A DNA stretch of 5,397 nt, from the NCBI GenBank assembly GCA_028696635.1, contig JAQVGR010000151.1:1-5397 (forward strand), written 5' to 3'. The notes under the pieces were generated by a model, which did not search any database, was not told the DNA's origin, and saw nothing but the letters and a program-made list of their open reading frames with translations. The translations under genes were made by a program, and so were the position numbers. Source of the DNA: Candidatus Krumholzibacteriia bacterium (GTDB lineage Bacteria; Krumholzibacteriota; Krumholzibacteriia; Krumholzibacteriales; Krumholzibacteriaceae). This document shows positions 1 through 5,397 of this stretch, piece after piece (position 1 is the stretch's first letter; each line of letters starts with the position of its first letter).

Positions 1-615
1 GCTGAGCTGCTCCGCGTCGCCGGCGACGAGGTCGAGCGGGCCCTTCGTACCGCCGTTCTGCGTGGAGATGATCTCGATGTAGACCGTGTCACCCGCGGTG
101 AGACCGAGGTCGCTCAGGGCGAACCCGACCTCCTCGAACCCCGTGTTGTTGACCCAGCCGAGCGAGCCGGTCCCGCTGTAAATCAGGTCCCAACTCGTCG
201 TGCCGCCGTTCCACTGCCGCAGCTCCTGCCACGAGTTGTCCATGTTGCAGTAGGCGTGGTAATCGGGCTTGTGCGGCGCGGTGTTCCAGGCGATCGCGTG
301 CCCCCACGGATCGGTCGTGCCGCCGGTCTGGCCCGTCGAGATCGCTATGCCGAGCTGGTTGTTCGTCCAGCCGTCCTTGTCGTACCCGAAGCCGATGTAG
401 AGCTTGTTCGAATCGTTGGTGATGAAGACCGAGTCGAGATCGATCGGGACATGCTGCGTGTCGCCTCCGTCGGCGTCGACGAGGTTGGCGGCGAGGAAGT
501 CGTTCGCCCCGTCGACGACGATCGTCTGCGGCACCGCGGCGATCACGAGCCCCGCGACCGCCAGGGCGACCGCCGCCCCCGCGGCCGACGTCCCGAAGAG
601 ATGGTTCCTTCTCAT
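1..615 (-). CDS. N-terminal part of a secreted beta-sandwich (DOMON/CBM9-like) protein (3' truncated by window edge)
   Basis: ATG at 615-613 follows a strong Shine-Dalgarno and opens 205 codons with no stop up to the left edge. Residues 1-28 are a clear signal peptide: MRRNHLF, then the hydrophobic AAVALAVAGLVIAA. The mature part begins IVVDGANDF (32-40) and continues with VFITNDSNKLYIGFGYD (63-79), QLGIAI (87-92), a TTDPWGHAIAW stretch (100-110) and VYIEIISTQNGGTKGPLDL (178-196). The DG..D, then T-x-D-x-x-x-LYI pattern resembles residues 987-1032 of the adjacent GH57 protein and is typical of extracellular DOMON/CBM9-like sandwiches that bind carbohydrate. Aromatic residues are frequent (W83, W104, W110, W129, W135, W142, W154). 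This could be the N-terminal module of a larger secreted glycosidase such as an amylase, or a stand-alone binding protein; the missing part decides. It is probably in one transcript with the GH57 gene. I do not recognise the exact family. Confidence 0.75.
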   Translation of the reverse strand, partial: MRRNHLFGTSAAGAAVALAVAGLVIAAVPQTIVVDGANDFLAANLVDADGGDTQHVPIDLDSVFITNDSNKLYIGFGYDKDGWTNNQLGIAISTGQTGGTTDPWGHAIAWNTAPHKPDYHAYCNMDNSWQELRQWNGGTTSWDLIYSGTGSLGWVNNTGFEEVGFALSDLGLTAGDTVYIEIISTQNGGTKGPLDLVAGDAEQLS

Positions 616-623
616 TGTCTGCG

Positions 624-634
624 CCTCCTCCTTT
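624..634 (-). promoter_or_regulatory. Ribosome binding site of the downstream secreted-protein gene
   Basis: AAAGGAGGAGG on the minus strand, eight nucleotides before ATG at 615-613. It is a full Shine-Dalgarno and fixes the start of a gene whose stop lies outside the window. The whole 52-nt gap after the GH57 stop has no hairpin with a T-tract, which supports co-transcription with the GH57 gene. Confidence 0.85.
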
Positions 635-667
635 CGAAACCTGTCCGGTTCCGCGTCACTGTCCGTT

Positions 668-3600
668 CTATCGCAGCAGCACCATCTTGCGCGTCAGGCG
701 CTGTCCGGCGCTGTCCATCCGCACGAAGTAGATCCCCGAAGAAACGGCCGCGCCCTCCGCGTTCGTCCCGTCCCAGACCGCCTCCGCCGGCCCCGCCGGC
801 ATCGCCCGGTCGACGAGGGTCCTCACGAGCCGCCCCTGCACGTCGTACACGGCGAGCACCACCCGCGCCGTCCCCGATCCGGCGCGGCCCGGGGCGTCGA
901 AGCGTACCACGGTCGCCGGGTTGAACGGGTTGGGGAAGTTCTGATAGAGGCGCGCAGCGTACGGAGTCGACGGATCGTCGCCGGTCACCGCCGCGCCCCT
1001 GATCATCACCGCGCTCCCCGGCAGCATCACGTTTGCGTTGCAGGAGAGATCGGCTATGCCGTGCGCAGCGCAGGTCCAGCCGTACGCTATCGCGTGGGCA
1101 AGGGCCAGGCGCACCGTTCTGCCGTCTCCCTGCACCGAGGCCGAAAGCACGTCGACAAGGGTCGTCTGCGCGTCGGTCCGGTAGACCTCCCAGTTCGACG
1201 TATCCTGGGCGTCCGCGGGGTCGACCGGCTCGCTGAAGAGCACGTCGACGAGCGAGTCGCTCGAGGCGGTCCGGCGCGCCTCGATCAGCCCGGGGGGGGT
1301 CGTGTCGTCCGCCTCGTCGGGGATCCCGTCGGCGTCTGCGTCGACTGCGAAGGTGTATACGTTGTCTATCGCCGGCAGCGAGGCGGCCGTGTTGGAGGGG
1401 GCCGAGTCCCCGCCGAGCACGCCGTCCGGCTCGGGATCCCAGCAGAGCGAAGCGACGATCGAGATAGATGCACCCGGTGCCACCGCGCCGGGCCCCATGC
1501 CGTAGAGGACCTCCCACGGCACGGCGAGCTCGCTCCCGCCGAGTCCGCCGTAGAGATGGTTCGAATCGAAGGCCGAGAGGATCGAGTCGGAGAGATCGGC
1601 GGCGGTCGTCGGCGAGATGAGACGCCAGAACGAGTCGCTGTCGTAGATCCCCTGGTGCTGGTAGCAGCCGTACTGGAAGTCGGCGCGGAATCCCGCGGCG
1701 GTGAAAACGGCCCCCCGCTCCCAGATGTCTATGGCCGTCAGGTCGGTCTCCCCTTCGGGGCCGCCCGGGTCGGTGTCGAGGTAGATCAGCCAGCTGTTCC
1801 CCGAGACGATCCCGTCCAGGGCGATGTAGAGGTAGTCGGCGTCCCAGGTGACATAGAGGGCGTCGATCTCGTTCGCCGAGGTCCACTCCGAGTCGATCGA
1901 GTCGGCCACCGCCATCCGGCACCGGTCCCACTCGGCCACGTCGATGTATCCGTCTATCGTGATCATCGTCGCCGGGCCGTACGAGACGGGTATGTCATCA
2001 GCCCCGGTGACGGCGCGGTTCCCGTTCGAGGCCATGTCGAAGAACGACGAAGCGGCGAGAAGGAGCTCGAGGCTCCCCGTGGCGAGCGACTCGAGCGACG
2101 CCGCGTCGGCCGGGGACAGCTGCAGGGTCAGCTCGAAGCCGTCCTGGGTCTCGACGACGCTCGTCACCGGGGAGAGCGTCAGGTCGGCGATCCCGTCGCC
2201 GTCGTCGTCGATCGAGACGCCCGTGGGGACCGCCGTGTCGTGCTGCGTGACCTGGTTGAAGGAGATGCGGAGCTTGTCGGTCCCGGGGAAGTAGACCGCC
2301 TCGCGCGGCATCGGGCCGATCGTGTCGGAGAGGCCGGCCAGGGCGCGCAGCTCGGCGATCTCCCCCTCGACCGGCTCGCTCGTCGTCCCCGCGTAGAAGA
2401 GGACCTCGAAGACCCCGCTCCCGTATATCTCGTCCCCCTTCATGATACGGCCGGAGAGCTCGAAGTTGTGGCCGGCCCCCGCCGACCCGACGACGATCGC
2501 CGCGGTGGCCCCGTTGTTCGGATTGCGCTGGCCGAAGTAGGCTGCGTCCCCCGCCCAGACACGGTCCATCCGGGCGTTCCACAGCAGATCGACAAGCCCG
2601 GGGGAGTACCCGTTCTTGACATATTGAGCGGATTGCCCTGTGTCGTATATTATATCTAGATATGGAGTACCGAGCGTCAATTTAACCGTTTTCTTGAGGT
2701 TTTCGTGAGTGAATCGAGCCTCGACGGTGGCCCCGCTCCCCTGCACGACCGTCATCTGGTAGAGCGAGTGCTGGTAGTTCGGACCGACGTCGCTGAGAAG
2801 GCCGACGTGGTTGACGTCGTTGTAGTCCCCCTCGGTCCCCGCCCAGTAGGCGACGTCGACGCCGACGATCGAGTGGGCGTACCCAGGGCCCTTCGCGAAG
2901 ACGTTGGTCGCCCGTGCGCCTATCGACTCGAAGACGGCGAAGACCCGGTCGTTGTGCATGACCAGCTCGCCCCAGCCGTCGCCGTCGATGTCGGCGAGAT
3001 AGGCGCCGGTGGCGCTCGCGTACTCTCCGTTCGCCCATCGCGAGGCCTCGGCGTAGATATTCGCGTTCTTGATGTGTCCCGAGTATCGCAGTTGCCATCC
3101 GCTGATCGGCCCGCCGAGGTAATCATGCCAGCCGGTCTCGTGGAGGTTCATCATCATCGTGTACCAGCCGGCTTCAGAGATATTATTCGAGGGGGCGGCC
3201 ATCAGTGCGTTGTACGCGTCGTTCCAGATCGTCCCGTGATCCTTGCAGCTGCCGCCGCGCCCGGGATCGCAGATCCCGCTCCCGTCGCCCCCCGTGGCGT
3301 ACGGGACGTATCCGGCCCAGTGGGTGTACCAGCCGTTGTTCCCGCCGCCGTACCCGCCGGTCCCCCCGATCTCGCTGTACGTGCCGCAGGTGACGTTGAA
3401 CGAGGCGCTCCCCTGGAAATCCGGGTTCGTGACGGCGTCGGCGACCTTCCAGACCGAGATCCACGCGCTCTCGGCCGAGCACTTGCCGATAAACCAGTCG
3501 TACGTCTCTTTCGCGTTCGGAGTCGAGGTCGCCCACGATCCCATCTCGGCCGCCGCCTCCCAATCCTCCGCGTAGCAGACGATCCGGTAGTCGCCGAGCC

Positions 3601-4915
3601 CCGAGCCCGAGAGGTCGGCCAGTGTCTGCAGGGCGGCGGCCCCGTTCCCCCCGACTATGTTCCCGGTGAAGGAGCGGTCGCGAGGGAGGACCTTGAGAGC
3701 GCTCCCGCTGAACTGGTGCACCTGGTGGTTGTCGTACCCCTGGCAGTGGACATCGTCGTCGAGAATCACGGCCCAGACGCCGTGGGAGATCCAGTTGTCG
3801 ACGAGGTTGTCGATCACCCCTGCGTTCGGATAGACGAACGGATCGAGCCAGACGCGCTCGGGGACCCAGGCGACGCGCGGGTAGTATCCGTATCGGTAAT
3901 CGGTCATCTGCGTCTGGATGTTGACCGCCCAGTCGTTCATCTCGTTTCGGACGAACGGCATCATGTGCTGTCCCCACGCGGAAGTGACCATCCCCGCCCA
4001 CCCGGCCGAAACCCCGGCGGCGAGCCACGCGTTGAAGTCGACCGGGTCGCCGTTGTTGGCGTCCCATTCGGCCGAAGTCTGGAGGGGCCCGCAGAGGTGG
4101 AAGTTGCCGGGCACCTGGGTTGTCTCGTGCGCCTGGAGGGCCTCGTCGAACCCGGACCCTTCGGGATCGTCCCATCGTCCGCGGAAGACGTCGCTGTAGG
4201 CGAGTCCCTGGTTCCCGTGATGGACGAAGGCGCAGTTGGCCCCGGGAGAGAGCGGCCGCAGCGTCGATGTCTCGATCCGGTCGACGATCCGCCCCCTCGA
4301 GACCGAGACGATCTCGAAGGAGACGGGGGTTCGCGCGCGTTCGCCGCCGGCGGCGGTGACGGTGGCAGCTCGCGCCGCCTCGGCGAAGGACGGGGATATG
4401 CTCATCGTCGCTTCGATGCACTCCGCGCCGCGGTCGAGGGTTGCACGCGAGATTCGGGGAACGGCGACGGCGGCCGAGAACGGACGGGCGGCGGGATCCG
4501 TCCCGCCGGCGGGCGCCTCGATCACGATCGCTTCATCCCACGATATCGACGCCTCTCCTTCGATCGGGGCCGGGAGCCGCCGCAGCCCTCCATCGCGGTA
4601 GTCGATCAGCACCGCGATGCTCGGCGCATCGCGCAAGAAGAGATCGGTCCCGCCGGCCGGATCGCGCATCATGACCATGCTGACGCGCAGGCGCAGCTCC
4701 CCCGCGCCCTCGTCGAAATAGAAGGCGAGCAGATCGGCTCCCTCGAACCCCGCCGGCACGTCGCCGACCTCGTCGACGGCGAGCACGTGAGCGCGGTTCC
4801 ACGCCGGCGGTCCGGCTCCTGCAGGGCCGTCCTCCCCGGAGACGGGCGTGAAAAAGGCCGATATGACCGCACTGCCGAGGGCTGCCCGGAGAAATCCCGA
4901 TCCGCCGTATCTCAT
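668..4915 (-). CDS. Secreted multidomain GH57-type alpha-glucan hydrolase (amylase/amylopullulanase-like) with FlgD-like C-terminal domain
   Basis: The 1415-residue protein probably hydrolyses alpha-glucosidic bonds of starch or glycogen outside the cytoplasm. Residues 1-27 look like a Sec signal peptide (MRYGGSGFLR, then AALGSAVISAFF, cleavage near VSG). Residues 41-215 form an unrecognised beta-rich domain. GH57 motifs follow: HHGNQ (232-236), GQHMMP (315-320), WVPERVW (350-356) with E353 as probable nucleophile, and YAEDWEAAAEMGSW (448-461) with D451 as probable acid. LHETGWHD (591-598) closes the catalytic region. Residues 640-870 are a GH57-associated beta region with a Ca-type loop, DIDGDGWGE. 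Then come an Ig/Big-like segment (about 872-980), a DOMON/CBM9-like domain (985-1190), an acidic TSP3-like loop (1192-1204) and a Big_5-like domain (1208-1307). A FlgD-like/type IX-like domain (1319-1415) starts near LYQNFPNPFNP and ends MVLLR. The next gene starts 52 nt downstream without a terminator. Substrate specificity (amylase, pullulanase, transferase) cannot be read. The GH57 call is strong; accessory-domain names are approximate. Confidence 0.85.
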   Translation of the reverse strand: MRYGGSGFLRAALGSAVISAFFTPVSGEDGPAGAGPPAWNRAHVLAVDEVGDVPAGFEGADLLAFYFDEGAGELRLRVSMVMMRDPAGGTDLFLRDAPSIAVLIDYRDGGLRRLPAPIEGEASISWDEAIVIEAPAGGTDPAARPFSAAVAVPRISRATLDRGAECIEATMSISPSFAEAARAATVTAAGGERARTPVSFEIVSVSRGRIVDRIETSTLRPLSPGANCAFVHHGNQGLAYSDVFRGRWDDPEGSGFDEALQAHETTQVPGNFHLCGPLQTSAEWDANNGDPVDFNAWLAAGVSAGWAGMVTSAWGQHMMPFVRNEMNDWAVNIQTQMTDYRYGYYPRVAWVPERVWLDPFVYPNAGVIDNLVDNWISHGVWAVILDDDVHCQGYDNHQVHQFSGSALKVLPRDRSFTGNIVGGNGAAALQTLADLSGSGLGDYRIVCYAEDWEAAAEMGSWATSTPNAKETYDWFIGKCSAESAWISVWKVADAVTNPDFQGSASFNVTCGTYSEIGGTGGYGGGNNGWYTHWAGYVPYATGGDGSGICDPGRGGSCKDHGTIWNDAYNALMAAPSNNISEAGWYTMMMNLHETGWHDYLGGPISGWQLRYSGHIKNANIYAEASRWANGEYASATGAYLADIDGDGWGELVMHNDRVFAVFESIGARATNVFAKGPGYAHSIVGVDVAYWAGTEGDYNDVNHVGLLSDVGPNYQHSLYQMTVVQGSGATVEARFTHENLKKTVKLTLGTPYLDIIYDTGQSAQYVKNGYSPGLVDLLWNARMDRVWAGDAAYFGQRNPNNGATAAIVVGSAGAGHNFELSGRIMKGDEIYGSGVFEVLFYAGTTSEPVEGEIAELRALAGLSDTIGPMPREAVYFPGTDKLRISFNQVTQHDTAVPTGVSIDDDGDGIADLTLSPVTSVVETQDGFELTLQLSPADAASLESLATGSLELLLAASSFFDMASNGNRAVTGADDIPVSYGPATMITIDGYIDVAEWDRCRMAVADSIDSEWTSANEIDALYVTWDADYLYIALDGIVSGNSWLIYLDTDPGGPEGETDLTAIDIWERGAVFTAAGFRADFQYGCYQHQGIYDSDSFWRLISPTTAADLSDSILSAFDSNHLYGGLGGSELAVPWEVLYGMGPGAVAPGASISIVASLCWDPEPDGVLGGDSAPSNTAASLPAIDNVYTFAVDADADGIPDEADDTTPPGLIEARRTASSDSLVDVLFSEPVDPADAQDTSNWEVYRTDAQTTLVDVLSASVQGDGRTVRLALAHAIAYGWTCAAHGIADLSCNANVMLPGSAVMIRGAAVTGDDPSTPYAARLYQNFPNPFNPATVVRFDAPGRAGSGTARVVLAVYDVQGRLVRTLVDRAMPAGPAEAVWDGTNAEGAAVSSGIYFVRMDSAGQRLTRKMVLLR
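671..958 (-). other. FlgD-like / type IX-like C-terminal domain of the GH57 protein
   Basis: Residues 1320-1415 start with the conserved YQNFPNPFNP segment and continue VVRFDAPG, VYDVQGRLVRTL, VWDGTNAEGAAVSSGIYFV and the basic end RKMVLLR. This is the FlgD-Ig-like fold found at the C-terminus of many exported proteins in FCB-type bacteria, where related domains direct type IX secretion or surface attachment. No secretion component is visible in the window, so actual type IX export is inference. The CBM20 neighbour lacks this domain. Confidence 0.8.
2652..2663. repeat. 12-bp AT-rich perfect palindrome inside the GH57 gene
   Basis: ATATCTAGATAT is self-complementary over 12 bases and sits in the most AT-rich part of the window. 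It falls in codons near residues 751-755 of the GH57 protein. The surrounding bases also give TATAAT on the minus strand (2654-2649). It may have no function. Confidence 0.35.
3533..3572 (-). other. GH57 catalytic acid motif
   Basis: Codons 448-460 encode YAEDWEAAAEMGS. The segment aligns with the GH57 block that carries the catalytic aspartate (for example DDGEKFG in Thermococcus 4-alpha-glucanotransferase, from family knowledge), making D451 the candidate acid/base. It lies 98 residues after E353. The alignment is by eye. Confidence 0.6.
3848..3868 (-). other. GH57 catalytic nucleophile motif
   Basis: Codons 350-356 encode WVPERVW. It matches the GH57 W-x-x-E block in which the glutamate is the nucleophile, here E353. 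It is followed by the typical hydrophobic helix and strand ending at WAVILDDDVH (381-390), as in other family members where this block is followed by a 'Gi.w...d' segment. The alignment is by eye. Confidence 0.7.
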
Positions 4916-4920
4916 CGACG

Positions 4921-4927
4921 CTCCTCC
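4921..4927 (-). promoter_or_regulatory. Ribosome binding site of the GH57 gene
   Basis: GGAGGAG on the minus strand, five nucleotides before ATG at 4915-4913. This near-perfect Shine-Dalgarno decides the start. The open frame runs a further 31 codons upstream to an ATG at 5008, but that extension would translate through the terminator and has no comparable site. The 4915 start also gives a clean signal peptide. Confidence 0.85.
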
Positions 4928-4934
4928 GCCCGCG

Positions 4935-4954
4935 GCCGGGCCGCCGGGCCCGGC
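4935..4954 (-). promoter_or_regulatory. All-G/C 8-bp hairpin in the GH57 leader
   Basis: On the minus strand GCCGGGCC (4954-4947), loop CGGC (4946-4943) and GGCCCGGC (4942-4935) form a perfect eight-pair, entirely G/C hairpin. It ends seven nucleotides before the Shine-Dalgarno of the GH57 gene and starts right after the terminator's T-tract. It lies in a very G+C-rich stretch, so chance formation is possible. If transcribed, it would be a very stable leader structure that could protect the 5' end, stop exonucleases or limit ribosome access. Its role is inferred only from position. Confidence 0.5.
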
Positions 4955-4955
4955 G

Positions 4956-5005
4956 AAGAAGAAAACGGGGATGTCCTCAGGCCGATCGGCGTGGAGACAT
5001 CCCCG
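4956..5005 (-). terminator. Rho-independent terminator after the CBM20 gene
   Basis: Read on the minus strand, a perfect 10-bp stem (CGGGGATGTC at 5005-4996 pairing with GACATCCCCG at 4975-4966) encloses a 20-nt loop. It is followed at once by TTTTCTTCTT (4965-4956). The loop contains the palindrome GCCGATCGGC (4981-4990). The structure begins 21 nt after the CBM20 stop codon, as expected for an intrinsic terminator. It lies only about 40 nt before the GH57 start, so it could also work as a leaky terminator or attenuator for the downstream genes. The stem and tract are read directly; termination efficiency is unknown. Confidence 0.85.
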
Positions 5006-5026
5006 CACACGCAGAGGACGGCGATC

Positions 5027-5397
5027 CTACTGATGGATCTTCTTGATGCCGCCCCAGGTCGATTCCTCGGTCCCGATCCCGCAGAGCGGGCAATCGTCGC
5101 CGACATAGTTGTTCCAGTGGTCGACCCACGGGATCATGAAGGTCGGGCTGCTGTCGTCGATCGTGACGCTCCTGTTGCCGACGGACTCCCAGTTGGCGCA
5201 GTCGTTCTTCCTGTACTTGTACTCGATGTACGGACTGCCGCCGGCGGCGAACAGGACGCCGACCTCGTAGTACAGCGGGCTGGCGACCGGGCAGGGCTGC
5301 ACCATCGCGACGCCGCTGCCCCAGCTGGTCAGCTCGCTCGTGCTTCCCGTCACGCAGACGCCGCCCGGAGCGGGATCGTATTCCGGATCACCGTCGG
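5027..5397 (-). CDS. C-terminal part of a secreted CBM20 starch-binding protein (5' truncated by window edge)
   Basis: Only the last 122 codons are inside the window. The frame is open to the right edge (first whole codon at 5395) and stops with TAG at 5027-5029. An apparent GTG at 5353 is internal and not a start, because the domain begins before it. Visible residues about 13-96 match the CBM20 starch-binding fold: VTGSTSELTSW, then PLYYEVGV, then IEYKYRK, then NWESVGNRS. Against the Aspergillus niger glucoamylase starch-binding domain, known from the family, W25 aligns with W543 and W69 in WES..NR with W590, the two site-1 stacking tryptophans. Starch or glycogen binding is therefore likely retained. 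CBM20 modules usually sit at the end of GH13 amylases or related enzymes, but the catalytic part is not visible, so the enzyme type is unknown. The protein ends with CPLCG and the tail STWGGIKKIHQ and has no FlgD-like domain. C14, C35, C66, C102 and C105 suggest disulfides or metal binding outside the cytoplasm. Confidence 0.85.
   Translation of the reverse strand, partial: DGDPEYDPAPGGVCVTGSTSELTSWGSGVAMVQPCPVASPLYYEVGVLFAAGGSPYIEYKYRKNDCANWESVGNRSVTIDDSSPTFMIPWVDHWNNYVGDDCPLCGIGTEESTWGGIKKIHQ

Noticed and set aside
641..717. Four CTGTCC copies (641, 659, 701, 711) around the GH57 stop codon
   Set aside because: Two copies are explained by coding for the end of the GH57 protein and the spacing is uneven. 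At six bases in GC-rich DNA this is not convincing as an operator array.
612..1931. Minus-strand 439-codon frame overlapping the 3' part of the GH57 gene
   Set aside because: It is an out-of-frame, Arg/Gly-rich shadow of the GH57 reading frame, and it crosses the clear intergenic gap and the start of the next gene.
404..2659. Long plus-strand open reading frame of 751 codons opposite the GH57 gene
   Set aside because: Its translation is dominated by R, G, V, D and P with no domain pattern, and it has no matching ribosome binding site. The minus-strand frame over the same bases encodes recognisable domains. Long antisense frames are common in GC-rich genes.
2649..2680. Internal sigma-70 promoter on the minus strand
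   Set aside because: TTGACG and TATAAT are present but 20 nt apart, beyond the usual 16-19 nt, and no gene starts downstream before 615. It is kept only as part of the AT-rich island observation.
3183..4421. Minus-strand 412-codon frame inside the GH57 catalytic region
   Set aside because: It is Arg-rich low-complexity translation in the wrong frame; the overlapping frame holds the GH57 motifs.
4916..5008. 31-codon N-terminal extension of the GH57 protein starting at 5008
   Set aside because: It would start inside the terminator stem and run through the GC hairpin, lacks a ribosome binding site and would bury the signal peptide. The 4915 start has GGAGGAG five nucleotides upstream.

Overview
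The window is GC-rich DNA (roughly two thirds G+C by eye). It carries three genes in a row on the minus strand: two truncated by the window edges and one complete. All three encode exported or apparently exported proteins, and two show carbohydrate-active domains directly. The large central protein ends in a FlgD-like/type IX-like C-terminal domain with a QNFPNPFNP motif. That motif, the high GC and the long multidomain secreted proteins suggest an uncultured FCB-related lineage of the Eisenbacteria / Krumholzibacteriota / Latescibacterota kind. This placement is inferred from style, not from a marker gene.

Layout in transcription order (right to left). (1) 5397-5027: the last 122 codons of a protein ending in a CBM20 starch-binding domain, with both site-1 tryptophans recognisable and an odd cysteine-containing tail. 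(2) 5026-4916: a short intergenic segment with a textbook intrinsic terminator, then an 8-bp all-G/C hairpin, then a strong Shine-Dalgarno sequence. (3) 4915-668: a 1415-residue secreted GH57-type alpha-glucan hydrolase. Its order is signal peptide, unknown N-terminal beta domain, GH57 catalytic region, C-terminal GH57-associated beta region with a Ca-binding loop, Ig/Big-like domain, DOMON/CBM9-like domain, TSP3-like acidic loop, second Big_5-like domain, and FlgD-like C-terminal domain. (4) 667-616: a 52-nt gap with a strong Shine-Dalgarno and no terminator. (5) 615-1: the first 205 codons of another secreted protein. After its signal peptide comes a beta-sandwich-like domain resembling one inside the GH57 protein.

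Functionally this looks like an extracellular starch/glycogen-degradation locus. The CBM20 protein would bind raw alpha-glucan and may be an amylase whose catalytic part lies outside the window. The GH57 protein would cut alpha-glucosidic bonds while held at or released from the surface through its C-terminal domain. The third protein probably carries another glycan-binding or glycosidase module. The GH57 gene and the third gene are probably co-transcribed. The terminator separates the CBM20 gene from them, yet leaves almost no room for a separate promoter, so it may act as an attenuator.

The long plus-strand and alternate-frame open reading frames over the GH57 gene are GC-driven shadows. 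No RNA genes, insertion sequences, CRISPR arrays or origins were seen. No stretch over 300 bases lacks a gene.
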